DNA from: Ignavibacteria bacterium
GTDB taxonomy: Bacteria; Bacteroidota; Ignavibacteria; Kapaibacteriales; UBA961
Length of the DNA: 50,496 nt
Direction: 5' to 3'
NCBI GenBank assembly: GCA_016873735.1
Contig: VGWD01000016.1
Coordinates: 1-50,496 of the forward strand
Shown here: one piece after another, positions 44,106-50,496 of the stretch
Numbering within the stretch: the first letter of the stretch is position 1
How the letters are laid out: each line of letters starts with the position of its first letter
Program-made: the position numbers and the translations under genes
The notes under the pieces: generated by a model
Told to the model about the DNA's origin: nothing
Databases searched by the model: none
Seen by the model: the letters and a program-made list of their open reading frames with translations, nothing else

Positions 44106-44453
44106 ATGTTGACTCCCACTTCGATACATCGTCCCAAGCCATATCTTCTGCAAATTGAATGGAGTGATGGATATGCTTCAACTCTTCTGCTTGAAACCAT
44201 GCGGGATCAATGTCCATGTGCCGCATGCCAAGGAGAAGAAATCATGGGACAAAAAATATCATTCGGGATAAAGATGTTCAAGCCCGGAATGAATGAACTT
44301 ACAGCTCTCACTCCCGTGGGTAATTATGGTCTGCAGGCCACTTGGTCCGATGGTCATGCAACCGGAATTTATACCTGGCAGGGATTGCGCGCATTATGCG
44401 AAACTCATGCATTGACACCTCAACAATTATCAGATCTTGCTTCCAAAGAATAA
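44106..44453 (+). CDS. DUF971 domain protein
   Basis: The 115-residue protein is a stand-alone DUF971 (gamma-butyrobetaine hydroxylase N-terminal-like) domain: IEWSDGYASTLLLETMRDQCPCAAC, then VGNYGLQATWSDGHATGIYTWQGLR. The cluster CPCAAC at about residues 37-42 could bind a metal; the domain is linked with zinc or Fe-S handling in other proteins, but its function is not established. The start is fixed at ATG 44106 by position (5 bases after the glycosyltransferase stop) although the frame stays open upstream. The next gene starts 4 bases after its stop, so these three genes form an operon. Confidence 0.85.
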   Translation: MLTPTSIHRPKPYLLQIEWSDGYASTLLLETMRDQCPCAACQGEEIMGQKISFGIKMFKPGMNELTALTPVGNYGLQATWSDGHATGIYTWQGLRALCETHALTPQQLSDLASKE

Positions 44454-44457
44454 TATC

Positions 44458-47298
44458 ATGCAATCTATACTCATCTTCACAGTGCTGGCATGTATGTTCA
44501 TCACAATGCCTGCAAATGGACAAGGTTTTCCTCCGGCCGCAATACGCGTATTGGATTCAACATTGTCCATGCTTGGCATGAGCAAGATAGATCTTGCAAT
44601 GCCGCATGACATCATCAAGCCGGATAAACATCGATCCATGATGCAGATTGCATTGTTTGACAATCCCTTGCAGATGGGCGATGTGGCAATGTCTCATGTG
44701 AAAGGCGTAAATGCAATGATGCGCGATAGCAGTGATGCGTGGTTTTCGAGATTGATGAAGGATGGTCAGCTCGGAACATATACTCCGCGTTATTTGCATG
44801 ATGAACTTTCGGCCGGTGAAATAGATGCAATGATTGGTCATCAGCTTGATCGAAAAACGAATATCACCACGGCTGTCATACTCAGACAATATCTTGGTCC
44901 GATATTGCAGGTGATTCGCCAAACGGAAAAATCACGAATGCGATTGCTGAAAGACACATTGCTGATACATCAAGCAGATTCATTGCTCATGCTTTCGCAG
45001 GAATCAGAATCATTGTCGGTCTATGCAATGAAGCAATCCGAAATCGAAGGCATGGAATTGGCAAAACGTTTTTTTTCGCGAGCAGAACCACCAAAAGACA
45101 TCATTGAATATGGATTATCGCTCATTGCATCATATCCGAAATTGTTTTCCATTGCCAAGCAATTGCATGATGATTATGCAACGGAATTAAAGCCATTGCG
45201 ATTGGATACTCCTTATGGCATGATTGCAATCGGATCTTCAGGTACAGATGTCTATGAAGGAAATTTTCTGCTGATTCTTGATCCTGGTGGAAATGATGTA
45301 TATGCAATAAAGGGTGGCAAACAAGAAGTACTTAAACATCCTGTTCAATGCATCATAGATTTTTCTGGTGATGATCAATATCGAGGTGGAGATTTTGCAT
45401 TGGGTTCCGGGTATTTCGGTATTGGGATTTTACATGATCTTGCCGGAAATGATGTGTATGCGGCAGGCGATGTATCACTTGGTGCGGGTATATTCGGCAT
45501 TGGGTATATGCATGATAAATCCGGCACAGACATGTATTCTTCCACTATTCAAACGCAAGGTGCCGGTTTTTTTGGAATTGGAATATTGCATGAAGAAGAA
45601 GGTAATGACATCTATGCGGTTCATGCTCATGGACAAGCATTTGCAAGCACGCGCGGAGTTGGCATACTCTCCGATCATCAAGGGAATGATGCATATGTCT
45701 GTTCCGGACCATTCAAAGATATTCTGCGTTATGATGATCACTTCGAATCATTCGCACAAGGTGCGGCTCTTGGTTATCGACCAATAGCATCAGGAGGCTT
45801 TGCATTATTGATGGATCATGCCGGAAATGATGCTTATCTCTCCGACATCTATGGACAAGGTACGGGCTATTGGTTTGGTTTTGGTGCTTTATTGGACCTT
45901 AAGGGATCGGATATGTACAAAGCATATCAATATGCACAAGGTTCAGGAGTGCATCTTGCACAAGGATTGCTTTGGGATGCAGACGGAGACGACAATTATG
46001 TGTCGCATGGGGTTTCTCAGGGTTGCGGTCACGACATAGCCACCGGCTATCTTCTCGATGAATTCGGAAATGATACATATACAGTCGAGAGTTTATCACT
46101 TGGCGCAGGAAATGCAAATGCCATTTCGCTTTTTACTGACCTACATGGCAATGATTCATATATCGCCATGAATCAATCGAATACGATGGGCTATTCCGAC
46201 TTCAGAAGAAATTATGGAATGATTGGAATTTTTGCCGATGCCGGCGGTATGGACTTCTATGGCAATACTCAAAGAAATAATCTATCCACCAAGCAATCCA
46301 CATATGGTCTATTCTTGGACGGTGAATTGAATCTTCCCAAAAAAGATGATATCCCCGCCGTGAAGCAGGATGCTCCCCTCATAGACCGTGATTTCGGAAA
46401 GAGTTGGTCATCGATGGATTCTCTGTTCATTCGAGCATCGGCAGCACCTTTGCGATTTCAGTCCGATGTGGAGCCCGCAAGAAAAGCCATGATAGCGCTC
46501 GGACTTGAAGCATTGGAATATAGCGAAGAGCATTTTGGAACGGTTATGCCTCGAGAAAGACTCGCCTTGGAGCACATCATCCCGGCATTGTACAATCTCC
46601 ATCCTAATGATGTACGGGAATCATTGATCAAAGCATGCGAGGATGACAGTGCGGAAGTTTCCGCCTTTGCAATGACAATGTGTGGCAAACTTCGCATTCA
46701 GGAAGCGATCGGGCCTTTGCTCAATCAACTGGAACATGGAAATTGGCGATTGCGGTCGATAGCCGCAAAACAATTGGGAGAAATGGAAACATTGCCGGAT
46801 AGTGCATTGAAGATACTCTCCAATAGACTGCAGGATGAACAAGTCATGGTTCGTGGTTCCTCCGCCTATGCAATTGGGAAGCTCATGCCATCCAATACAC
46901 TCGAGCTGCTTCGCAGTGCATTCTTCGAAGAATTGCAAATCATTCGAAATAATGCCATAAAAGGCATGGAAGCATCCAAAAAAGTCTCATTATCTCTCTT
47001 GATGAATCTGATTGAAGGCACTGAACCCGAAACAGTACAAAATCAGCTGATTGGATTGCTTCATCATGCAGATTCAAGCGTCAAAGCCAAAGAATTGGCC
47101 GGAATCATAGTAAAATCTTCCGGGCCGAGGCAATTACTGATGATAGAGTCCACGATCAAAGAAGCATCCCGATCCGAGCGTGCAAAAGAGATGATAGCAT
47201 TGGTGTATAAAGGCATTCAAGACCCTGCAATCAAGGAACTTTGCATGAAAAGTGGCTATATACAGCCAACTTCACGAAGAAAAGGGTCAAAAAAGTAA
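44458..47298 (+). CDS. Secreted GND.Y-repeat and HEAT-repeat protein, function unknown
   Basis: I do not recognise a named family. ATG 44458 gives 946 residues with a signal peptide (MQSILIFTVLACMFITMPANG). Residues about 25-255 are mostly helical. Residues 262-601 hold about 13 copies of a G-[NTSD]-D-x-Y motif, mostly 26-27 residues apart, each preceded by a QGxGxxxGxGxLxD-like stretch; this looks like a beta-solenoid. Residues about 670-935 are HEAT-type helical repeats (NWRLRSIAAKQLGEM, EQVMVRGSSAYAIGKL). No protease, glycosidase or sorting motif is visible. The acidic turns could bind calcium, which is inference. It is the third gene of the operon with the glycosyltransferase and DUF971 gene. 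Confidence 0.8.
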   Translation: MQSILIFTVLACMFITMPANGQGFPPAAIRVLDSTLSMLGMSKIDLAMPHDIIKPDKHRSMMQIALFDNPLQMGDVAMSHVKGVNAMMRDSSDAWFSRLMKDGQLGTYTPRYLHDELSAGEIDAMIGHQLDRKTNITTAVILRQYLGPILQVIRQTEKSRMRLLKDTLLIHQADSLLMLSQESESLSVYAMKQSEIEGMELAKRFFSRAEPPKDIIEYGLSLIASYPKLFSIAKQLHDDYATELKPLRLDTPYGMIAIGSSGTDVYEGNFLLILDPGGNDVYAIKGGKQEVLKHPVQCIIDFSGDDQYRGGDFALGSGYFGIGILHDLAGNDVYAAGDVSLGAGIFGIGYMHDKSGTDMYSSTIQTQGAGFFGIGILHEEEGNDIYAVHAHGQAFASTRGVGILSDHQGNDAYVCSGPFKDILRYDDHFESFAQGAALGYRPIASGGFALLMDHAGNDAYLSDIYGQGTGYWFGFGALLDLKGSDMYKAYQYAQGSGVHLAQGLLWDADGDDNYVSHGVSQGCGHDIATGYLLDEFGNDTYTVESLSLGAGNANAISLFTDLHGNDSYIAMNQSNTMGYSDFRRNYGMIGIFADAGGMDFYGNTQRNNLSTKQSTYGLFLDGELNLPKKDDIPAVKQDAPLIDRDFGKSWSSMDSLFIRASAAPLRFQSDVEPARKAMIALGLEALEYSEEHFGTVMPRERLALEHIIPALYNLHPNDVRESLIKACEDDSAEVSAFAMTMCGKLRIQEAIGPLLNQLEHGNWRLRSIAAKQLGEMETLPDSALKILSNRLQDEQVMVRGSSAYAIGKLMPSNTLELLRSAFFEELQIIRNNAIKGMEASKKVSLSLLMNLIEGTEPETVQNQLIGLLHHADSSVKAKELAGIIVKSSGPRQLLMIESTIKEASRSERAKEMIALVYKGIQDPAIKELCMKSGYIQPTSRRKGSKK
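45241..46260 (+). repeat. GND.Y protein repeat array inside the coding region
   Basis: The repeats encode residues 262-601. The motif starts fall at residues 262, 278, 304, 330, 356, 382, 409, 456, 483, 510, 537, 564 and 597, so the period is 26, then 27, with one longer gap of 47 (an insert around 415-440) and a final 33. DNA identity between copies is low, so this is an old protein repeat rather than a recent DNA expansion. Confidence 0.85.
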
Positions 47299-47453
47299 GT
47301 TTTGGCATGAGATATGTCTATACCATTATGCCTAAACACCATACATATCGTATGACAAGACTGTGGAATAGTTTACACACATTGTTGATTTTCTGACAAT
47401 GCATTGCAAGATGTGTATGTTTCATCCGAAGTAGGTGATGGATCCGGAATGAA

Positions 47454-47473
47454 TGTGATAAAATTTTATCACA
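47454..47473. promoter_or_regulatory. Perfect 20-bp palindrome, candidate operator
   Basis: TGTGATAAAA followed by its exact reverse complement TTTTATCACA. The outer TGTGA/TCACA arms resemble CRP/FNR-family half-sites but are 10 rather than 6 bases apart. It ends 15 bases before the -35 box of the promoter at 47489, a position typical for an activator site. A weak terminator for the upstream gene is the alternative, though it lies 155 bases from that stop. Confidence 0.45.
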
Positions 47474-47488
47474 ACTTTCTTTTGTGTC

Positions 47489-47517
47489 TTGACATTAAAT
47501 TTGTATTTTGGTACGAT
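47489..47517 (+). promoter_or_regulatory. Sigma70-like promoter upstream of the T9SS cargo gene
   Basis: TTGACA (47489-47494), a 17-base spacer and TACGAT (47512-47517) are near consensus. A Bacteroidota-type reading overlaps it: TTTG at 47481-47484, 19 bases, then TATTTTGG, one base off TAnnTTTG. The next gene starts about 350 bases downstream, so the leader would be long, or another promoter is nearer. Confidence 0.45.
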
Positions 47518-47868
47518 AGTAGAGTGTGCATAGTAGCCTTGTTTTCATGGAAAATTGGCTTAATATTATTGTAAGCTCTTATTTATCATAGGGTTGCAAT
47601 TTGTTGATAACCTTTTTGTGTTACAAGATTTTGACTATTTAATCCCTGTTTCTAAGGATTTTTAGCTAGATCTGTTTTCACCAGACCTTCAACAAATTCA
47701 CCTAAATGGTCATATAAACATGTTAACAACTAATAAGTAATATACTTTGGAATGGTTTTTGCCTAAGGTATGATGTTGTAGTTTGCCCCACATAATTTGG
47801 CAACTACTCTTAAAATTAGATAAGTAATTGAAATATATAGTTTTATGATTAATTTAATTGGAGTTCAC

Positions 47869-48441
47869 ATGAAAACACGTTTAAGCATTATGCTTGTGTT
47901 TTTGATCCTTGCAGGAATTGGCTTTTCTTCCCAAAGCCTCAATGCCCAGAATTACAGTATAAGAAATTGGGTTATTGCAGGTGGTGGAACGATATCAGCT
48001 CAAGTAGGCAATGGCATGAAAATGCATAGCACAATCGGTCAATATGCGGCCGGCCAGTATTCTCAGGGCGGAAACACATTATATGTAGGTTTTTGGGGTC
48101 CAACAACTGAAAGCATGACAAGTGTGGACGACAATACGCCTTCTGTTTCAGGAATGAGTACAATCTCGAACTATCCCAATCCATTTTCAATGATGACAAC
48201 AATCAACTATACAGTTCCTCAAAGTTCTGTATTGACTATGCGTGTTATCGACTTGGTTGGACGCGAAGTTAGAATGTTAATCAACAATGAATATTTTGAA
48301 TCAGGTAATCATTTCGTTCAATGGGATGCAAAAGATGATTCAGGTGCAGATGTAGGTGCAGGCAATTATGTATGCGAGATGTCACTCACAATAAATGGTG
48401 AAGTGCTGAAAGCTCGTGTTCCAATGATGCTTGTAAAGTAA
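47869..48441 (+). CDS. Small secreted protein with T9SS type A sorting domain
   Basis: ATG 47869 has TTGGAG just upstream and gives 190 residues with a signal peptide (hydrophobic about 6-18, cleavage near LNAQ). Residues about 25-75 form a glycine-rich segment (WVIAGGGTISAQVGNG, then GQYAAGQYSQGG and LYVGFWGP), found in many T9SS-associated secreted proteins. Residues 100-190 are the sorting domain of the FlgD-like type (NYPNPFSMMTTINYTV, then VIDLVGREV, WDAKDDSGADVGAGNYVCEM). The specific role is unknown. It is followed 52 bases later by the fibre-like gene. Confidence 0.85.
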   Translation: MKTRLSIMLVFLILAGIGFSSQSLNAQNYSIRNWVIAGGGTISAQVGNGMKMHSTIGQYAAGQYSQGGNTLYVGFWGPTTESMTSVDDNTPSVSGMSTISNYPNPFSMMTTINYTVPQSSVLTMRVIDLVGREVRMLINNEYFESGNHFVQWDAKDDSGADVGAGNYVCEMSLTINGEVLKARVPMMLVK

Positions 48442-48493
48442 TGTTTGAAGTTAAACGTATTATAATTTTTATTTTCTTTTCGGAGTTATTGGC

Positions 48494-50496
48494 ATGAGAA
48501 AAGGTTTTCTTGTTGGCTTGGCAGCAATCAGTGCATTGGCTTTGCCTATAAGCAATGTTGAGGCGCAAGTCCCTCGTTTCATCACGTTTCAAGGTGTTTT
48601 GCTTGACGCAACTAATAAGCCTGTGGCGGATGGAAAATACGCAATTCGTGTTCATATTTATGAAACATCGACAGGCGGTGCAGCTCTTTATACTGAAAAT
48701 GCAGAAGCGGTCACATCAGGTGGCGCATTCTCTGTAGTATTGGGTACAAATAATCCACTTCCTGCATCGGTTGATTTCAAAGCAGGATATTGGGCGGCAA
48801 TTGAGGTTGGAAACAATCCTGAAATGCCACGTATGAAAATGACAACAACAGGTTATGCTTTTGCAGCGGATTTTGCTTACAATGCAACAAATGCGGCAAA
48901 TGCAGCGAATGCAACATTCGCAACTACAGCAGGTACAGCAGCACCAACCGGTCCTGCGGGCGGTGATCTTTCCGGTACATATCCAAATCCAGAGATCAAA
49001 GCAGGTGCTGTAGGTGCAACGGAAATTGCAGATGGTTCAATTGAGCAAAGACATTTCGCAGCAAATTTGGCATTTCCTCCTTCTGGCCCTGCCGGTGGAG
49101 ACTTGACAGCATTTTATCCAAATCCTAAGATTGCAGTTGGTGCAGTGAAAACTGTTCATATCGGCGATCTTCAAGTTATTGAGCAAAAATTGGCTACTGG
49201 CGCAATTTCATCAAGAACAATTCTTGATGGCGGAATTGCAACAGTTGACATTGCAGATGGTGCAGTGACAACAGGCAAAATCGCTGATGGCACAATTGCT
49301 CCTATCGATCTCAATACCGGTGCAACTACTGCCGGTGTAAATAAATTGTTCATGGCTACAGGTGCCAATTCTCAACAATGGTTGGATGGTCCAACAGCAG
49401 CACATCAGTCATTGCACTGGGATGGTTCTTCAGTTAGCTGGAGAAAACTCACACCTGCAACATTTGCAACTGAAACAAATGCAGCTGCTAATACTACAAG
49501 CGGTGTTGGTTTGAACCGTCTTCTTATGGGTGTAACTAGTGACAACGGTGCAGGTGGTACACAAGGTTGGTTGAATGCACCGACTGTAAATCGTAATGTA
49601 CTTCGTTACAATTTGGCAACAAACTCACTTCAGTGGTCACCAAACAATGCACTTGACTTCCCAATTGATGAAACTGTAAATCTTGCAACCACAATGTTTA
49701 GATTAACAAATACAGGTGCAGGTACAACTGGTGAATTCAACAATACAAGTACAGGGACAGCATTACTTGCTCAAAACATAGTAGGTAGCGGTCTTGCATT
49801 TTCAGCAACATCCGGCCTAACTAATCCTGTTACAGCCTCTATCAACGGTGGTAATATTCCTCCTCCGCCTCCATTGGGTGGTGGTTCGGCACTTGACCAA
49901 ACAACACTTCAAGTAAACCATCCTGGTTTCGCGGGTAGAGGAGTCAGAGTTAATGTATCCAATACAGGTGCAAATTCAACTGCAAACGGTATTGAAGTCA
50001 ACTCAACAACATTAGGCTCCAGTCTCTCATTGACCGCTAACCCTTCAAACACTTCAACAGTTAATAGTTCTGCTGCAAGTGTTACACAAAACAGCAGAGG
50101 CGCAGGTGTTACAATTACCAAAGATCGCAATGTTGCTGATCATTTGAATAATCCTGCATTGTTGGTTAGAGTTACTGGTGCTAGCAGCGATGCTCCGGGC
50201 TTGATCGTAGAGAAAGCTGGAACAGGAAATGCAATTCAAGCCAATAACTCAATTGTTGCAAGCGCAGGTAATATCACTGCAACAGCCGGTAATATCTCCG
50301 CAACAGCAGGTTCAGTATCAGCAGGCACAACAGTATCAGCAGGAACTGCAGTATCTGCAGGCACAACAGTGACAGCAGGAACAGGTATTACATCAACAAC
50401 AGGTAATATTTCTGCAACTGCAGGTCAAGTGAATGCAGGCACAACAATGACAGCAGGAACAGGTATTACATCAACAACAGGTAATATTTCTGCAAC
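48494..50496 (+). CDS. Fibre-like repetitive secreted protein, 3' end outside window
   Basis: The frame from ATG 48494 stays open to the edge (at least 667 residues); CGGAG lies 9 bases upstream. It opens with a signal peptide (about 1-25, VEAQ) and a beta-rich N-terminal domain (about 27-130; FITFQGVLLDATNKPVADGK). Two PAGGDL-x5-PNP motifs follow (about 155 and 198), of the kind seen in phage tail-fibre-like and trimeric surface proteins of Bacteroidota. The remainder is Thr/Ala/Asn/Gly-rich, with an NGIxV-type repeat region, and ends in short SAGTTV-type repeats. No catalytic site is visible. Whether a sorting domain or a chaperone domain ends the protein cannot be seen. Confidence 0.75.
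   Translation, partial: MRKGFLVGLAAISALALPISNVEAQVPRFITFQGVLLDATNKPVADGKYAIRVHIYETSTGGAALYTENAEAVTSGGAFSVVLGTNNPLPASVDFKAGYWAAIEVGNNPEMPRMKMTTTGYAFAADFAYNATNAANAANATFATTAGTAAPTGPAGGDLSGTYPNPEIKAGAVGATEIADGSIEQRHFAANLAFPPSGPAGGDLTAFYPNPKIAVGAVKTVHIGDLQVIEQKLATGAISSRTILDGGIATVDIADGAVTTGKIADGTIAPIDLNTGATTAGVNKLFMATGANSQQWLDGPTAAHQSLHWDGSSVSWRKLTPATFATETNAAANTTSGVGLNRLLMGVTSDNGAGGTQGWLNAPTVNRNVLRYNLATNSLQWSPNNALDFPIDETVNLATTMFRLTNTGAGTTGEFNNTSTGTALLAQNIVGSGLAFSATSGLTNPVTASINGGNIPPPPPLGGGSALDQTTLQVNHPGFAGRGVRVNVSNTGANSTANGIEVNSTTLGSSLSLTANPSNTSTVNSSAASVTQNSRGAGVTITKDRNVADHLNNPALLVRVTGASSDAPGLIVEKAGTGNAIQANNSIVASAGNITATAGNISATAGSVSAGTTVSAGTAVSAGTTVTAGTGITSTTGNISATAGQVNAGTTMTAGTGITSTTGNISA
50357..50496 (+). 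repeat. 78-bp tandem repeat in the fibre-like gene
   Basis: A 78-bp unit (26 codons) starting at 50357 is followed by a second copy at 50435 that runs to the window edge; the 62 bases visible differ at a single position. Just upstream, shorter 18-base units coding for SAGTxV recur. Such near-identical DNA repeats imply recent expansion. Confidence 0.85.

Larger units (their letters stand above)
47299..47868 (+). other. A/T-rich 570-base intergenic region
   Basis: I find no credible gene here on either strand. It is visibly richer in A and T than its surroundings. It holds a 20-bp palindrome (47454-47473), a sigma70-like promoter (47489-47517), and about 350 bases of further A/T-rich sequence up to the next start. 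No RNA family is recognised. Confidence 0.5.

Noticed and set aside
45241..46260. RTX calcium-binding repeats
   Set aside because: RTX repeats are nonapeptides of the form GGxGxDxUx. Here the GND.Y motif recurs only every 26-27 residues, so it is a different repeat.
50281..50496. CRISPR-like or noncoding repeat array
   Set aside because: The repeats keep one open reading frame and have no unique spacers. They code for a low-complexity protein segment.
1..50496. tRNA or rRNA genes, insertion sequences, prophage
   Set aside because: I saw no cloverleaf-like tRNA sequence, no rRNA stretch, no transposase or integrase frame and no terminal inverted repeats. The fibre-like gene has no phage neighbours in view.

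Overview
The window comes from a bacterium of the Bacteroidota/Chlorobiota (FCB) group, and its gene content would suit an early-branching, Kapabacteria-like member. Four things point that way. It has type IX secretion (T9SS) genes in the porU-porV order, and several proteins end in the T9SS sorting domain. Four genes are preceded by the Bacteroidota -7 promoter element TAnnTTTG. EF-Tu, L3, L36 and S4 have Bacteroidota-like sequences. The species-level placement is a guess from gene content, not a phylogeny.

Bases 1-16120 are the str/S10/spc/alpha ribosomal supercluster on the + strand: the 3' end of fusA, then tuf, rpsJ, rplC, rplD, rplW, rplB, rpsS, rplV, rpsC, rplP, rpmC, rpsQ, rplN, rplX, rplE, rpsN, rpsH, rplF, rplR, rpsE, rpmD, rplO, secY, map, infA, rpmJ, rpsM, rpsK, rpoA and rplQ. 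A clear intrinsic terminator separates tuf from rpsJ and another closes the cluster after rplQ. rpsD is missing from its usual place between rpsK and rpoA, which holds only a short hairpin-rich spacer. It lies alone at 22.4 kb, behind its own Bacteroidota-type promoter and a leader that can fold in two exclusive ways around its ribosome binding site.

Bases 16132-28395 hold housekeeping metabolism. pdxA and kynU (+) overlap by 4 bases, and kynU meets a convergent purF-yciH-murC operon (-) tail to tail. Then come bcp, rpsD and ribD, followed by yicC, gmk, rsmB and gmd, all +. A bidirectional terminator separates gmd from the next block.

Bases 28427-37128 are on the - strand and envelope-related: a 1551-residue mosaic T9SS cargo protein, a periplasmic M1 aminopeptidase with HEAT repeats, a thioredoxin-like lipoprotein with a CxC motif, and a LysE-type exporter.

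Bases 37513-50496 (+) contain the T9SS sortase porU and the outer-membrane shuttle porV. A tight three-gene group follows: an ArnT-like membrane glycosyltransferase, a DUF971 protein, and a secreted protein with about a dozen 26-27-residue 'GND.Y' repeats followed by HEAT repeats. A small T9SS cargo protein comes next, then the first 667 codons of a fibre-like, highly repetitive secreted protein that runs off the window.

The most unusual items are the GND.Y-repeat protein and its operon, the relocated rpsD with its switch-like leader, the intrinsic terminators abutting downstream start codons, and the His-to-Gln change in the PdxA active site. I saw no tRNA, rRNA, CRISPR array, insertion sequence or prophage.
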